DNA from: Ailanthus altissimus
Taxonomy: Eukaryota > Streptophyta > Magnoliopsida > Sapindales > Simaroubaceae
Length of the DNA stretch: 64,000 nt
Assembly: GCA_946807835.1 (NCBI GenBank)
Contig: OX327703.1
Span: forward strand, 6,951,501 to 7,015,500
Direction of reading: 5' to 3'
This document shows, in pieces, positions 24,360 through 35,611 of the stretch. Every line of letters starts with the position of its first letter. Within the stretch, counting starts at the first letter, position 1. Under the pieces are notes generated by a model. The model searched no databases, was not told the origin of the DNA, and saw only the letters and a list, made by a program, of their open reading frames with translations. A program made the translations under genes and the position numbers.

Positions 24360-25030
24360 CCCCAAATACTAGGATTCAAGTGTAGATTCATACGGAAGAG
24401 GAAAATTATCCCGCTAAAATGGGCTGAATTAAAGACTCACTTGAGATCATAAGCCAAGGCCTGGCTTCTGGATGACTAGCTCGAGGAATAATAGCAATGG
24501 CACCTTAATTTAGGTGGCCAAAATTCTGCCGAGTTCACAAGCAACCACTAGGCTTATAATCCTAAACTAGTACTGGATTAGAGCCCAAAAGTTATGGGAT
24601 CGGTCAATGTACCCATCTTATAAGGGCAAATGCAGGAGTTTGTTGCCAATCATTATGAAAATAGTCGAATGTCTCGCCTGTAATTCTCAAAGTAAAATGG
24701 TTATGACCAACTATAAAAAAAAGAGAAAATTCTACAACAATAGAGGGTAATGAAATTTTTCCTAAAAAGTTTACTTTAAACCAATCTCCTTTTTCCTACA
24801 TTAAAAATTGCCCACTAACTTAAGCAGGGGGTGTCCTTACGAGAACAACCATTGATAAGGCCTTGACGTTGTTTTTTTTCCTTTGGCTGCAGGAAAAATA
24901 CAGTCACTAGGTGAAAGTCCGTTTCATTGCAGCTTTATAACACAGGCCGAAGTCTGTTCCCTGGCAAAATACAAAATTTAAAACTTGTTAGTCTAAAAAA
25001 CTAGATTTTTCGATCAATAGGTTTTTAGTA
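24360..25030 (+). mobile_element. Ty3/gypsy LTR remnant plus primer-binding region
   Basis: The first 180 bp (TTATCCCGCTAAAATGGGC ... GCCGAGTT) are shared with unit B at 54285-54445. The segment then continues in A with a block near 24835-25045, GTGTCCTTACGAGAAC ... GTTTTTAGTACCATCTGTAA. That last part looks like a G-to-A-mutated form of the TTTTGGYGCCGTCTGTGGGG motif that follows the 5' LTR in plant gypsy elements (from memory of the family). The LTR start is not defined. Confidence 0.5.
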
Positions 25031-25134
25031 CCATCTGTAAGGAATAGAGCAAAAATCCTTACAGACGCTCACCAAGACTAAATGGAAAACCACTCACGGA
25101 GCAAAGTTGAAAACCACCTAAACACATAGCTGAT

Positions 25135-25615
25135 TGAATATCCGAAATGCAACAACAGGGTTCGATGGGTGAATAATCAAGAAAATCCAATAACACAAGT
25201 GATAACTTCATTACAGGAAGGAATTGAAGAAGAGCTACGAATGTTAAGAGAAGAGAGAGAGAGAGAGAGAGAGGAAATAAAGCGGTTGTTAGATTGAGAT
25301 CTTGAAGCAACGTAAGGGACTAGGCGGGTTAGAGGCCCCTTAAGAAGTTGAGCAGTGGGATGGACCCCCAAACCTCGAGGAGCCAAAAACTTTAAATGGG
25401 TTGCCAGCCAGAAACACCCGAGGGAAGGAGCAGATAGAATGCAACAAGTATCAGATGACAGCCAATCTGCAAGCAGATCAAGGTACAGTCGTGCCAGAGG
25501 AGAACACGATCGGTCGCAAGTTGGAGACTCAGGCCATGTAGTAAGGAATGAGGAGAGGAGAACCAAAGGGCATGAAGAAGTAGGAGAAAACCAAGAAGAA
25601 AAGGTCTCAAGTTAG
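25135..25615 (+). pseudogene. gypsy-like gag N-terminal remnant
   Basis: It lies directly downstream of the gypsy-type primer-binding region. One frame from about 25169 gives an acidic, coiled-coil-like stretch (EGIEEELRMLREERERERE) that runs through a (GA)n tract at about 25250-25274 before a stop. Further right, open pieces in other frames (including 25355-25615, Arg/Glu/Ser-rich) show gag-like low complexity. No zinc knuckle, protease or polymerase follows, because a MITE and unrelated DNA come next. Gag identity is inferred from position and composition, not from a recognised domain. Confidence 0.35.
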
Positions 25616-25657
25616 TGTATTTAATTGGTTAAGATAACAACAATAGTTAATAGCTGG

Positions 25658-25930
25658 TGTATTAACGCTGTCACCCCTAAGGTTGGCATAATATACACTT
25701 TGATGGTGAAATTTAATTTTAATTATATTATCACCTTTTTACTTGATTAAAAAGATAAAATATCATCGTAATTTTGTCAAATAAATTATTAAAATATTTT
25801 AAAAAAGTGAAGACATTTTCATCTTTTCTATTAAATAAAAAAGGTAACACAACAGTATGTTAGAATTAAAGTCATCATTTAATTGTAATTTGTGCTAACA
25901 TCAAGGGGGTGACAGTGTTAATATCCCGTC
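25658..25930. mobile_element. MITE of the GGxTATTAAC family, about 273 bp
   Basis: The left end GGTGTATTAACGCTGTCACC and the reverse-complemented right end GGGATATTAACACTGTCACC form a clear inverted repeat, extended inward by AATTTTAATTA-like words. The flanks AATAGCTGG (25649-25657) and TATAGCTAG (25931-25939) match 7/9, a probable Mutator-type TSD. It is inserted at the left border of repeat fragment R3. Confidence 0.75.
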
Positions 25931-25931
25931 T

Positions 25932-26160
25932 ATAGCTAGTACTCAGTAGGGACAAACATGTAATTGCATAGGCCAACAAACCGTCAAAGATATGTCAGCA
26001 GATACTTTTAAGTTCTAATGATAAAAAGTTAACAACAAAAGAGGATGATTTAACTAGTTTAATTGTGTAATTATGGAATCTCAATCATTTTTATTACCTT
26101 TTAAATGAACGTCACAGTTGATTGTGAAGACTTTTCAACTTGTTTCAGATATAAATTAAT
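25932..26160. repeat. R3: partial, diverged copy of repeat R
   Basis: Aligns with 11222-11450 of R1 (TAGTACTCAGTAGGGACAAA ... CAGATATAAATTAAT) with scattered substitutions and small indels, clearly older than the R1/R2 split. Only the right-central quarter of R is present. Confidence 0.8.
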
Positions 26161-27270
26161 ATCTGTTCAATTTCCTCTATTTCCTTTTCTTGTGGGAGTT
26201 GTAGATTTTTTTCTGTTTTATTAACTTTCTGCTGAAAAGTGCTTGAAAAAGAAAAGTGGGGAAAAAAAAAAGCACTTTTATGGGAGATCTCGTTCCAAAA
26301 GAGAGCTCAAGTTACTGCTGCTAGACAAATTATTACTTCAGCAGCCTGGAATCAGAAAAGTTACGGAAATAAAATGAATTATTCTTGGGGAAAATTTTAG
26401 TATTGATAGTTAAATTATTTGTAACTATTAAATTAATAATTAAATATTATTGTCTTTAATTTTTTAATTTAATTCAACAATTTAAATTATTTTCAATGTT
26501 ATACTGAGACTTTATTTTTAGTATAAAATAATGACCCAAATAAAATAAAAGCTGCAAGCATAAATCTTTTTTTATTTCAATTCGGAGGTTTGAATTTTAC
26601 AAATTATATGTTAAACTTGCTCTTAATAATTTGGAGTTCTAATTGTTAAAATTCACCGATAGATTACTAAAAACTAAGTGCAAGTTCATATACAATTGTT
26701 TATAGAGATGTCATCTAAAATTTACTCTCAAATGAGTTATATATATTTATTCAATATCATTTCATAAATCTTAATGGTATAAAAAATTATTTATAAAAAA
26801 ATGAAATTTATATGTGCAAGATATTATAAGCTCTACTTAAAAAAAAAAGAAGGTATATAGTCATAATAAAATTGAAATAAAAATAAAAGGTTTAAAATTT
26901 ATGGTAAAGTTGTATCTAATGATTTCTTGGTATAAATAAACATGCAATCTACAATAAACTCATTTTTTTTAATTTTATCACAAATATTTATTTTAATAAA
27001 TTTTATATATGAAAATGTACATATTATCGTTTAGAGGAAAACTGGAATAATTTACACAAGACAAATTAAACTATTACGCAAAAAGTAACTTTTAAACTTT
27101 TTTGTTTGAAATAAATCTTGGCATAATGATTCTAGTGAATTAAATTAACCATTAATGTTAAATTTATCTTAAAACATATATAAATATAAAACAGAGAAAA
27201 TAATTACTTATTTGAGATAGGTAAAAGTTTAACTGTTTGACTAGGTGAATACAATAAAATAATTTTAAAT
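26161..27270. other. AT-rich sequence; right half is unit core
   Basis: 26161-26754 has no counterpart in unit B and no recognised feature. 26755-27270 is core shared with 54468-56700 of unit B, which there carries two extra MITE-like insertions. Confidence 0.5.
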
Positions 27271-27275
27271 GAAGT

Positions 27276-27860
27276 TGTGAGGAAGTTAATTAAAATTTAT
27301 TGAGATATGATTTGAAGAATAAGTTAAGTGTGTTAGGTACACGAGGATTGAAGACGAATACGAAAGGAGGCGAAAGGAGACGAAAGACGCAAGTAGCGGT
27401 ACCTAGCGCAGAAAATTATTTTTCATTTTGATCCGACTTATTTCGACTCCCACTTGTTTCGGAACTCCCTAAAATGACCCTTACACGTTTATGGTAAACT
27501 TAAGTCGTCCTAAAACCTATATAAAAGCTCTTTATTGGCTTGTAAACACAATCCTTATGATCTTGGTGAGATCTTAGTAATCAAAGTACACTTTGTGATT
27601 CTTAGTGAGAGAAAACTCCTTAATTGCAAGAGAGAATGATTACTTTGTGAGTTTTTCTTATAAAAGACATATTTTATGAGTGCCTCAAGATTCAATAATA
27701 AGAGTATGTAATCTTGATCCACCGTGGATGTATGCAAGTTGCCGAACTACATAAATTTTGTGTATTCTTCTTCTACCTTTATCTCTTTAGTTTCTTTATT
27801 ACTTGTTTCTGTATTATATTACTTGGGATATTTGCTCGTTTGATTACTTCTGCTTCAACA
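27276..27860 (+). repeat. copia-1 5' LTR
   Basis: It starts TGTGAGGAAG and ends TGCTTCAACA. TATATAAAAG lies at 27518-27527. It lacks about 100 bp of GC-rich sequence that the 3' LTR has after CGGTACC, so the two LTRs differ by indels as well as many substitutions. This implies an old insertion. Confidence 0.85.
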
Positions 27861-27863
27861 AAC

Positions 27864-27874
27864 TAGTATCAGAG
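27864..27874 (+). promoter_or_regulatory. copia-1 primer-binding site (mutated)
   Basis: TAGTATCAGAG, three bases after the LTR. The copia consensus complementary to initiator tRNA-Met is TGGTATCAGAG; one G has become A. Confidence 0.85.
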
Positions 27875-27891
27875 TTTGGTATTGTGTAGAC

Positions 27892-28700
27892 ATGGCCACA
27901 CCCAAGTATGAGGTAGAGAAATTTAATAGGACAAATGATTTCAATCTATGGAAGATGAAGGTTAAAGCATTATTGGTGAGTCAACGGTTAGGTTCGACAT
28001 TAGAGGAGACTGTAGCTCCGTCTAGTGAAGAAGAGAAAATGCAAGAGTCATCTAAGGCTGAATTAGAAAGAATGGATATTTAAGAAAGAGCTCATAGCAC
28101 AATCATTCTATTATTAAGCGATAAGGTACTAAGGGAAGTAGCAAGTGAGACGATGACGATTAGTCTTTGGAAGAAGCTTGACTCTTTTTATATGCGAAAA
28201 TAGTTGACCAAGAGATTTTATATAAAGAAGAAGTTGTATCAGTTGTCCACGTCAAAGGGGACACCGATGAAAGATCATATAGATGCATTCAATAAGATTA
28301 TTCTTGATCTTGAGTTTATCAACATCAAGATAGAAGATGAAGATAGAGCAATTATCCTACTAAGTTTACTTCCCATAAGTTATGAGAACTTTGTTGATAT
28401 GTTACTCTATGGCAAAGAGAGTTTAACGATGAGCGATGTGAAATCATAATTAAACTCAAAGTTATTAGGAAAACAAATCGAGGGCAATGTAGAAAGTCTA
28501 TCTGTAAGAGGAAGGCCCTTATATAGAGATAGAAAGAAAAATGGCTCAAGATCAAAGTCCAGGACTCATAGGAAGAGCTATTACTGCAAGAAAGAAAGAC
28601 ACTTCATAAAGAATTGTTCAAAGAAGAAAGCACAAGACAAAAAGAAAGCAAATGCTGCGCTTGCCTATAATGATAGCTACGACGCGCAGAGACACTCGTC
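27892..28700 (+). pseudogene. gag: copia-1 gag
   Basis: The ATG at 27892 opens a frame beginning MATPKYEVEKFNRTNDF, the usual N-terminus of a copia Gag with a Trp-Lys-Met block downstream (UBN2/retrotran_gag-like region). Stops occur at 28081, near 28201 and at 28447, mostly at expected CAA positions. The piece 28204-28449 carries the conserved Gag core with the 'LPxSYENFV' motif. The CCHC zinc knuckle (about 28572-28618) reads S-Y-Y-C-K-K-E-R-H-F-I-K-N-C: the first Cys is Ser, so metal binding would be lost. Gag would package element RNA in cytoplasmic particles; this copy cannot. Confidence 0.9.
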
Positions 28701-28823
28701 TTTACTGATGGTAAGAACATTGAACAATAGGTTCTTGATTATAGTTGTACATTTTATATGTATCCGCACAAGTTTTTATGTATAAATTTCTAACCTATTA
28801 GTAGTGGTAAGGTGTTAATGGGT
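28700..28823 (+). pseudogene. copia-1 protease, left part
   Basis: One frame gives VLDYSCTFYMYPHKFLC at about 28731-28781, aligned with the copia aspartic protease motif LDSGCTxHM. The catalytic D-S-G is D-Y-S at 28737-28745, so the enzyme would be inactive. The frame runs into the solo LTR at 28824 and resumes in register at 31541. Confidence 0.8.
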
Positions 28824-31540
28824 TGTCACGCCCCAGACCCAAAAGATCTGACACACGACATCACTTACATTCATTCAATAATACTTAAGCATTTATTTTA
28901 ATTTCTTTCAGAATTATAGCAATTGAATTATGACTGGGACAATTATTAAACCGGAGATACGCAGAGTTTTCTCAGAGATTAACACTCTACTACGTCACCA
29001 GTAGCAACTTTGTTACCGGGAGCCCAGAATATATCCATTGCAAATTCTTACTTAAAATCATCCAATAACCATACTTTATAAAACTTAAACCAAATCCAAT
29101 CCACATACAATGAAATAATACATAAGTATTTATTCAATAGGGACAAACCAAATATCCTATCCTACGTGTCCCCAAATGAAACACACAACAACCTAGCAAC
29201 TTAGGGAACCCAAGGGACAGCAGAAGCCTTGCCAAATCCGCTAAGCACACATACACCTTATTTACCTGAAATCACCATAAACTATAATGAGTATAAAACT
29301 CAGTAAGCATACTAATTTTTCATATATCAAATACAAATACATATATGTACACAATGCATATGTATGATATGCTGTGATCAATCAAAATCATAATCTTATC
29401 AAATCACATATCATGTAAGCTCTTACACATTTTTTCAAAACACATAATAGGAATACCATTACTCGACTACTACTTAGTAGGACTTACATATCACATATCA
29501 CATAATGAGCCAAATGTCACTCGTAGGTGACATACCGTATGAGAGGAATAGTATAAGTGAGGTCTTTAAATCACACATATATAACGCTTATGCCCGAAGG
29601 TAAAAGCCAAACCCTCACCCTGATCATCGATGAGTCCTCTCACATGTACCAATACGCCACCACACGAATGTGATGACTCACACTTCCTTTAGGTACCAAT
29701 AGGATCCTCCCTACATACGGAACACATAACATATACCAATCCCGAAGGAAAGGCCACACATAAAGGCTCCACAAATCACATAAAATGCCTACTAAGTTAA
29801 CAGTGAGTTCAAGTACTCTCAAATCACAAAATATTTCTCATAGACATATTACACTTCAAAAGCTTTCTTTGTTAAACGCATCTTATTTTGGAAAGCTCAC
29901 TTTAAAAAACACATGTATGTCCATGCTCAATGTCAATGCTCACATTCATAAACATATATTCACATTTCATATCAAAATATACTTTGACATATCATAAACA
30001 TATTCTTAACCCCATTTACAAAATCATACAAAACAATTATTATGTTTATTGTGATTCCAGTAGTAAGTCTAGTATACTTACCTCTTAACACTTTCAGCTA
30101 CAAGGCTTAAATCTCCTTAACATATCAATGGAGATTAATCCTTTCATAAGCCTCACAATTCACACAAAATACTTTAAATAGCTTACAAATTATACACAAT
30201 GCATTTATCACATCAAATTGGTCTAAATATTTGGTTTCTCAAAACCTGTCATTCTGACCACTTACACTTAACAAATATTTCTAATACATCAAATGATGTC
30301 CAATTACTCCGAAATCAGAATATATCATTCTTGACTCATATATACTTCTTATATATGAATATTATATCAAAATTCCTACAAAATCCATTCCATACACACC
30401 ATCGAATCCAAACTACAAACCTGACAGGATCAAGATACTTACTGAACAGTATTCAATCTCCCAATTTTATAAAATCATATACTAACTCAAAAATTATAAA
30501 ACTACCACATAATTACTCTTGACACATATCTCAGTCCATGATAAATATTTGGCTTCCAAATAACTGCCAAAAGTATTTTAAAACTATTTTATTTCATAAC
30601 TTTAAAAATCTGTTAATCAAATACTACAATGAGCTGATACACTTTAGAAATTCATAACACTTCAACCACATTGATCTAAATTCCCAATTCCGAATATATC
30701 ACATTAGATATATAAAATTATCATATTCCACAAATTCATAATTTTTGAAGATCATTCAGTAGGACGAAAATTATTTTTCACTGTACTATACTGTTTACAC
30801 AGGAAATTTCCAGAATTTCAGGGTCATTTTGGTAAATTCACTATAAATTCAATTTCCAGAATTTTCAATCGATTCAAAGTCTCAGATGATCCTTAACATG
30901 TCTAATTTCATATACTCAAAATTCAAAACCAGAATCGAATTAAAAAAATTTATAAAATTCCTGGATCAAGAGACTATCAAGCAGAAATTCCACAATTCAT
31001 CATAATTTATCAAGCTATCTTATAGATCATCATCAATTCTCACAACATCAAACGAAATACACATCAAATCCTTAATTATACATATTTCCAGAAATCAAAA
31101 CTTAAAGAAATTAACTTAATTAACACCAATAAATTGATAATTATTTGTGATATACCTCTAAAGATCCAAAATTCCAATTTCTTCTTCTTTTTCTTCTTCT
31201 TCTTCTCTTTCCCTCTCCTTTATTCTATCTTCTCTCTCTAAAAATGGGTAGCTCGACCTAAAAATGGTAAATTAGGGTTCAAAAGTGTATTTTTATACTA
31301 AGAGGCTAATTTTTGGTATTTACGAATTTGCCCCCAAAACTTTCAAAGTATAACAATTTGGTCCCTAAAATAATTCAAAAGTCTTGCAAATAAACCCAAT
31401 ACTAATAGTATATCCTTAACCTATAAAAACACTACTAATAACAATATATAAATCAAGGATCACCCACATACAAATAAAATACGTATATTTATATATATAA
31501 ATATACATATTCTTATCGGTTATGGATAATGGTTACTACA
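28824..31540 (-). mobile_element. solo LTR, 2,717 bp, exact TSD TGGGT, nested in copia-1
   Basis: It starts TGTCACGCCCC and ends GGTTACTACA, flanked by TGGGT at 28819-28823 and 31541-31545. Removing the insert and one TSD copy restores the protease reading frame without a gap. The minus orientation is inferred because on that strand it ends GGGGCGTGACA, a common 3' end of plant gypsy LTRs, and because the TTC-rich tract at 31183-31230 would then be GAA-rich. Frames inside (29785-29997, 30199-30522) show no domain. Confidence 0.9.
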
Positions 31541-31700
31541 TGGGTAATGACGTTGCATGTCAGATGATGAAAATTTGTAGTATTAAACTTAGGCTACATG
31601 ATGGATGTTCCATTAGGTGTTAAGTTTATTTCTGACCTCAAGTGGAACTTAATCTCACTAGGGACTTTAGAATAGAATGGATGTTCCATTAGGATCGATG
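31541..31700 (+). pseudogene. copia-1 protease, right part
   Basis: Resumes after the nested LTR with GNDVACQMMKICSIKLRLHDG, the conserved stretch downstream of the protease active site, then passes through stops toward the GAG-pre-integrase domain ('LISLGTLE'-like region near 31650-31670). Confidence 0.8.
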
Positions 31701-31829
31701 GATAGGTTTTGAGAGTATTAAAAGGTTTTATGGTGGTAATGAGAGGAGAGAAGCACAAAAGTGTTTATATGCTTGTGGGTAAAGTTGTAAGTGGTTTTGC
31801 ATTATTCTCTGTAGATGATGAGAATATGC

Positions 31830-32920
31830 AAACCAAGTTGTAGCATCTTAGACTAGCACACCTAAGCGAGAAAAACCTGAAGAAGTTATTTAGTCAAAAG
31901 GCGTTTGGTGAGATAAATTTCAGCTATTAGAGTTTTGTGAGCATTGTGTGCTTAAAAAAAACACATAGGGTAAGGTTTAGTATTGGCAAGTACAATACTA
32001 AGAGGACTCTTAACTACATACACTTAGACCTTAGGGGACTAGCTCAGATAGTTACTCGTGGTAGTGTTAGGTATTTTTTTCAGTTTAATTGATGACTATT
32101 CAAGGAACTTATGGGTCTATGTGTCAAAGAGTAAGGATTAAATGTTTAATACGTTCAAGACTTGGAAGTCTTTTGTTGAGAATTAGACTGGCGAAAGGGT
32201 AAAAAGGCTAAGAACTGACAATGGCCTCGAGTTTTGTAATAGAGAGTTTGATGGATTTTGTGCCAAGCATGAGATTGTAAAGCATAGAACAATGAGATCA
32301 ACACCACAACAAAATGACGTAGCTAAGAGGATGAATATGACTATAGTTGAAAGGGTTAGATGCTACTTACTAATGCGAAGATGTCTAAAGCATTTTGGGG
32401 AGAAACTATAGTAACTGTAGTTTATTTGATCAATAAAAGTTCCTCATCAACAATTGACTTCAAGACTCCAGAAGAGAAATGGTCTAGCAACCCTCCTAAA
32501 TATAACAACTTTAAAATATTTCGTTGCCCTGCCTTTGTCATGTTAAGGAGGAAAAATTAGAACCTAAAGCTATCAAATGGGTATTTATAGGGTATCCTAA
32601 AGGAGTAAAAAGATACAAAGTATGGTGTAAAAAATTGATACCACCAAGGAGTATCTTAAGCCGTGACATGACATTTGATGAGACAACCATGTTGAAAGTC
32701 TCCCAAAAAGATGAGAAAGAAGAACCTGTATTCAAGGAAGTCTCAGCACCAGAGTCAATAGAAGTTAAAGTGGAGCTTGATAGTAGATCTGATATGTCCC
32801 CATATCAGCACTTCAACAAGGTGATCCTTGAAGATGAACCAAGAACACCGACGAGTTCCTTTAAGTCCACCCAAGAAAAGATTAAGACTCCTGAGATGGA
32901 GCTTGAAGAGTATTAGCTAG
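31830..32920 (+). pseudogene. copia-1 integrase
   Basis: GAG-pre-integrase zinc-binding residues are visible: His in RLAHLSEKNL (31851 on) and C-x2-C (FCEHC) at 31936-31947. In the catalytic core the first Asp is present (32027-32029, LDLRG). The second Asp is present (32217-32219, RTDNG). The Glu expected 36 codons later is Lys (32325-32327, DVAKRM), so the DDE triad is incomplete. Frameshifts and stops interrupt the core. Open pieces at 32360-32560 and 32524-32916 cover the rest of the core and the C-terminal linker. Integrase would insert the cDNA in the nucleus; this copy is dead. Confidence 0.9.
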
Positions 32921-32999
32921 TCAGAGACAGGCTAAGGAGAACGATTAGCCTACCAATCAGGTATGCACAAGCAAATTTAGTTGCTCACACTTTTAATTC

Positions 33000-33798
33000 T
33001 GCTTATACTCTTGATTTTGATGAGCCTAAAACATATGGTGAGGCTATGATGAGTGAAAACAAGAAAGAGTGGTAGCAGACCATAAAAAAAGAGATTAGTT
33101 CTCATAAGAAGAATAATACTTGAAAGTTAGTGGAGAAATCTCAAAAGAAACTAGTTGGGTGCAAGTGAGTGTATAAAGTGAAGGAGCGAATACTGGGGAT
33201 AGAGCCTATGAGATTCAAAACTAGGTTAGTTGTACAAGGTTTTACTAAGAGAAAAGAAGTTGACTTTTATGAGATATTTTCTCTAGTCATCAAGCATACA
33301 TTCATTAGGATTTTGTTAGCCATATGTACAAACCTTGATTTACATTTAGAGCAGATAGATGTAAAGACAGCTTTTCTACATGGAGAGCTTGAAGAAATGA
33401 TATACATAGCACAACCGCAAAGGTTTGAGGAGTTTAAAAAAGAAGACCATGCTTGTTTGCTAAAAAAGTTGATATATGGGTTAAAGCAATCACCTAGACA
33501 GTGGTATAGGAGATTTGATGAGTTTATAATGAATTATGGGTTTGGTAGGAACAAGTATAATAGGTGTATGTACTTTAAAAGTTTAAGTTATGGGATGATG
33601 TATATACTTCTATACATCGATGGTATATTGATCGCGTGTAAGAACATTGAAGAGATACAGAAACTCAAGAAGCAGTTGAGTGGCGAGTTTGAGATGAAGG
33701 ATTTGAGAGCAACAAAGAGGATATTGGGTATAGATATTGTGAAGGAAAGAAAGATGTTATCTTCTTTTCTCAACAGTGATATATATTTAAAATTCTAG
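33000..33798 (+). pseudogene. copia-1 reverse transcriptase
   Basis: The 33169-33798 piece is 209 residues of RT (RVT_2) in one frame. It includes FKTRLVVQGFTKRKEVDF, QIDVKTAFLHGELEE, LKQSPRQWYRRFDEF and FEMKDLRATKRILGIDI. The catalytic Y-x-D-D is Y-I-D-G at 33613-33624, so the second catalytic Asp is lost. Immediately upstream, TGA at 33121 and at 33166 replace expected TGG (Trp) codons, and TAG at 33073 replaces CAG. Wording and spacing are closest to Tnt1/Tork-type elements as I remember them. Confidence 0.92.
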
Positions 33799-33799
33799 A

Positions 33800-34560
33800 G
33801 AAATTTGGTATGTCCAATGTAAATGCTCTCTTTACTCCTTTGGCCATGCATTTTAAACTTTCAGCAGCACAGTTGTCGATATCCGAAGAGGAGAAACTGC
33901 AGATAAGTAAAGTACTATATACAAGCGCTGTGGGGAGCATCATGTATGCAATGGTTTGTACAAGATCAGACATAGCACAAGTTGTAAGTGTGGTAAGTAG
34001 ATATATGACGAACTAGGTAAAGATCATTGGCTTACAGTGAAGTAGATTTTGAGATATCTCAAGGGGGCATCAAATCACGGGTTGATGTATAAAAGGGATG
34101 AAGACAACAATGTAATGGTAAGAGGATACATAGACTCAGATTATGCAAGTGATCTAGACAAGAAAATATTATTGACGGGTTATGTATTTATAGTATTTGG
34201 GTGTAGTGTGTGTTGAAGATCAGTTCTACAATATGTGGTTGCACTATCTATCACAGAGGTAGAGTACATAGCTGTTGGTGAAGCTATTAAAGAGGCCTTG
34301 TGGTTGAAAGGCATATGCACAGAGGTAATGGCTACTGAACATGTGAACATCAGTGTGTATTGTGATAGTCAGAGTGTCATACACCTAAGCAAACATTAAG
34401 TGTTTCACGAGAGATCTAAATAAATTGATGTGCGGCTCCATTACATTCGAGAGATTGTCTAAAGTGGTGAAGTTAGTCTAATAAAGATAGCGTCGTCTAA
34501 AAATTCTGCTGACATGTTGACTAAGCTATTAGCCTTGGTTAAGTTCATCATATGAAAGGA
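33800..34560 (+). pseudogene. copia-1 RNase H region
   Basis: 33810-34016 carries the segment before RNase H (VGSIMYAMVCTRSDIAQVVS). Downstream frames show LRYLKGASNHGLMY, then GYIDSDYASDLDKK (RNase H Asp), ITEVEYIAVGEA (Glu) and VYCDSQSVIHLSKH (Asp), followed by an IDVRLHYIRE-like segment. Stops lie between these blocks. The order and spacing are normal. Confidence 0.88.
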
Positions 34561-34642
34561 CTTAACCGGATTCACTACTTTGTGAGGGTGACTGAAGATG
34601 CAAAGATGAGAGACCGAGTAACTTTGTGACTGATTTTAAATC

Positions 34643-34654
34643 AAGGAGAAAATT
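34643..34654 (+). promoter_or_regulatory. copia-1 polypurine tract
   Basis: AAGGAGAAAATT directly before the 3' LTR, the usual plus-strand primer position. Confidence 0.7.
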
Positions 34655-35452
34655 TGTGAGAAAGTTGTTTAAAAATTATCGGTATATGATTTAGAGAGTA
34701 AGCCCAGTGCATTAGATATGCGAGAATTAAAGATAAACGCGAAAGGAGGCAAAAGATGCAAGTAACGGTACCCAGGTATGAGCTTCACGGCTTCAAGTTG
34801 TTGGGCATCGTAGCACCAAAAATAGAGCTTGAGTGCTGTGGCGCTAGGTGCCCAGCACCACAGTGCACATGTGGAAATGTCCCAATGCCGTAGTGCCTGA
34901 CGCAAAGAATTGTTTCTTATTTTGATCCGGCTTATTTCGACTCTCACTTATTTCAAGACTCTCTAAAATAACTCCCACACGTTTAGGGTAAACCTAGGTC
35001 ATCCTAAAACATTTACAAAAGCTCTTTATTAGTTTGTAAACACAATCTTTGTGATCTTGATGAGATCTTAGTGATCAAAGCATACTTTGTGATTCTTAAT
35101 GAGAGAAAACCCCTTAATTGTAAGAGAGAGTGATTGCTTTGTGAGTCTTTCTTGTAAAAGACATACTTTTGTGAGTGTCTTGAGATTCAATAATAAGGAT
35201 GTGTGATCTTGATCCGCTATGATCTTGATCCGCTTTGTGAGTCTTTCTTGTAAAAGACATACTTTTGTGAGTGTCTTGAGATTCAATAATAAGGATGTGT
35301 GATCTTGATCCGCCATGGACGTAGGCAAGTTACCAAACCACGTAAATTCTGTATATTCTTCTTTTATCTTTCTCTTTTTAGTTTTTTTTATTACTTGTTT
35401 TTGTATTATATTACTTGAGATATTTACTCATTTGATTGCTTCCGCTTCAACA
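34655..35452 (+). repeat. copia-1 3' LTR with internal 96-bp tandem duplication
   Basis: Starts TGTGAGAAAG and ends CGCTTCAACA. It carries a GC-rich block (about 34768-34910) absent from the 5' LTR but related to blocks in the LTRs at 7405-8186 and 48962-49785. The segment starting GCTTTGTGAGTCTTTCTTGT occurs at 35136 and again at 35232, a duplication found only in this LTR. Confidence 0.88.
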
Positions 35453-35611
35453 AAAGAAAATTTAAATTATTATAAAGAGCTTGTTAAAGAATTATGACTA
35501 ATAAATCTATTTATAGTTCTTCTTAAAAGCATAAAATCATATTAAATATAAATTAATTTCTGTCATATTAAATTAAAAACTATAAATAAATTCTTAATAT
35601 ATTATAAAAAA

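Larger units (their letters stand above)
27276..35452 (+). mobile_element. copia-1: Tnt1/Tork-like Ty1/copia element, complete-ended, defective
   Basis: 5' LTR 27276-27860, PBS 27864-27874, gag, protease, integrase, RT and RNase H in copia order, polypurine tract 34643-34654, 3' LTR 34655-35452. It is inserted in the core of unit A: the flanking sequence resumes at AAAGAGCTTGTTAAAGAATT, matching unit C near 56726. The flanks GAAGT and AAAGA give only a 3/5 TSD. The element is split by a 2,717-bp solo LTR at 28824-31540. Without that insert the body would be about 5.5 kb, normal for the group. Every domain carries stops or frameshifts. Clade placement comes from RT and integrase motifs recalled from the family. 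Confidence 0.9.

Noticed and set aside
25355..25615. 86-codon Arg/Glu/Ser-rich frame as a standalone gene
   Set aside because: It sits in a gypsy-like leader/gag context; the opposite strand is also open and no start signal or domain is present.
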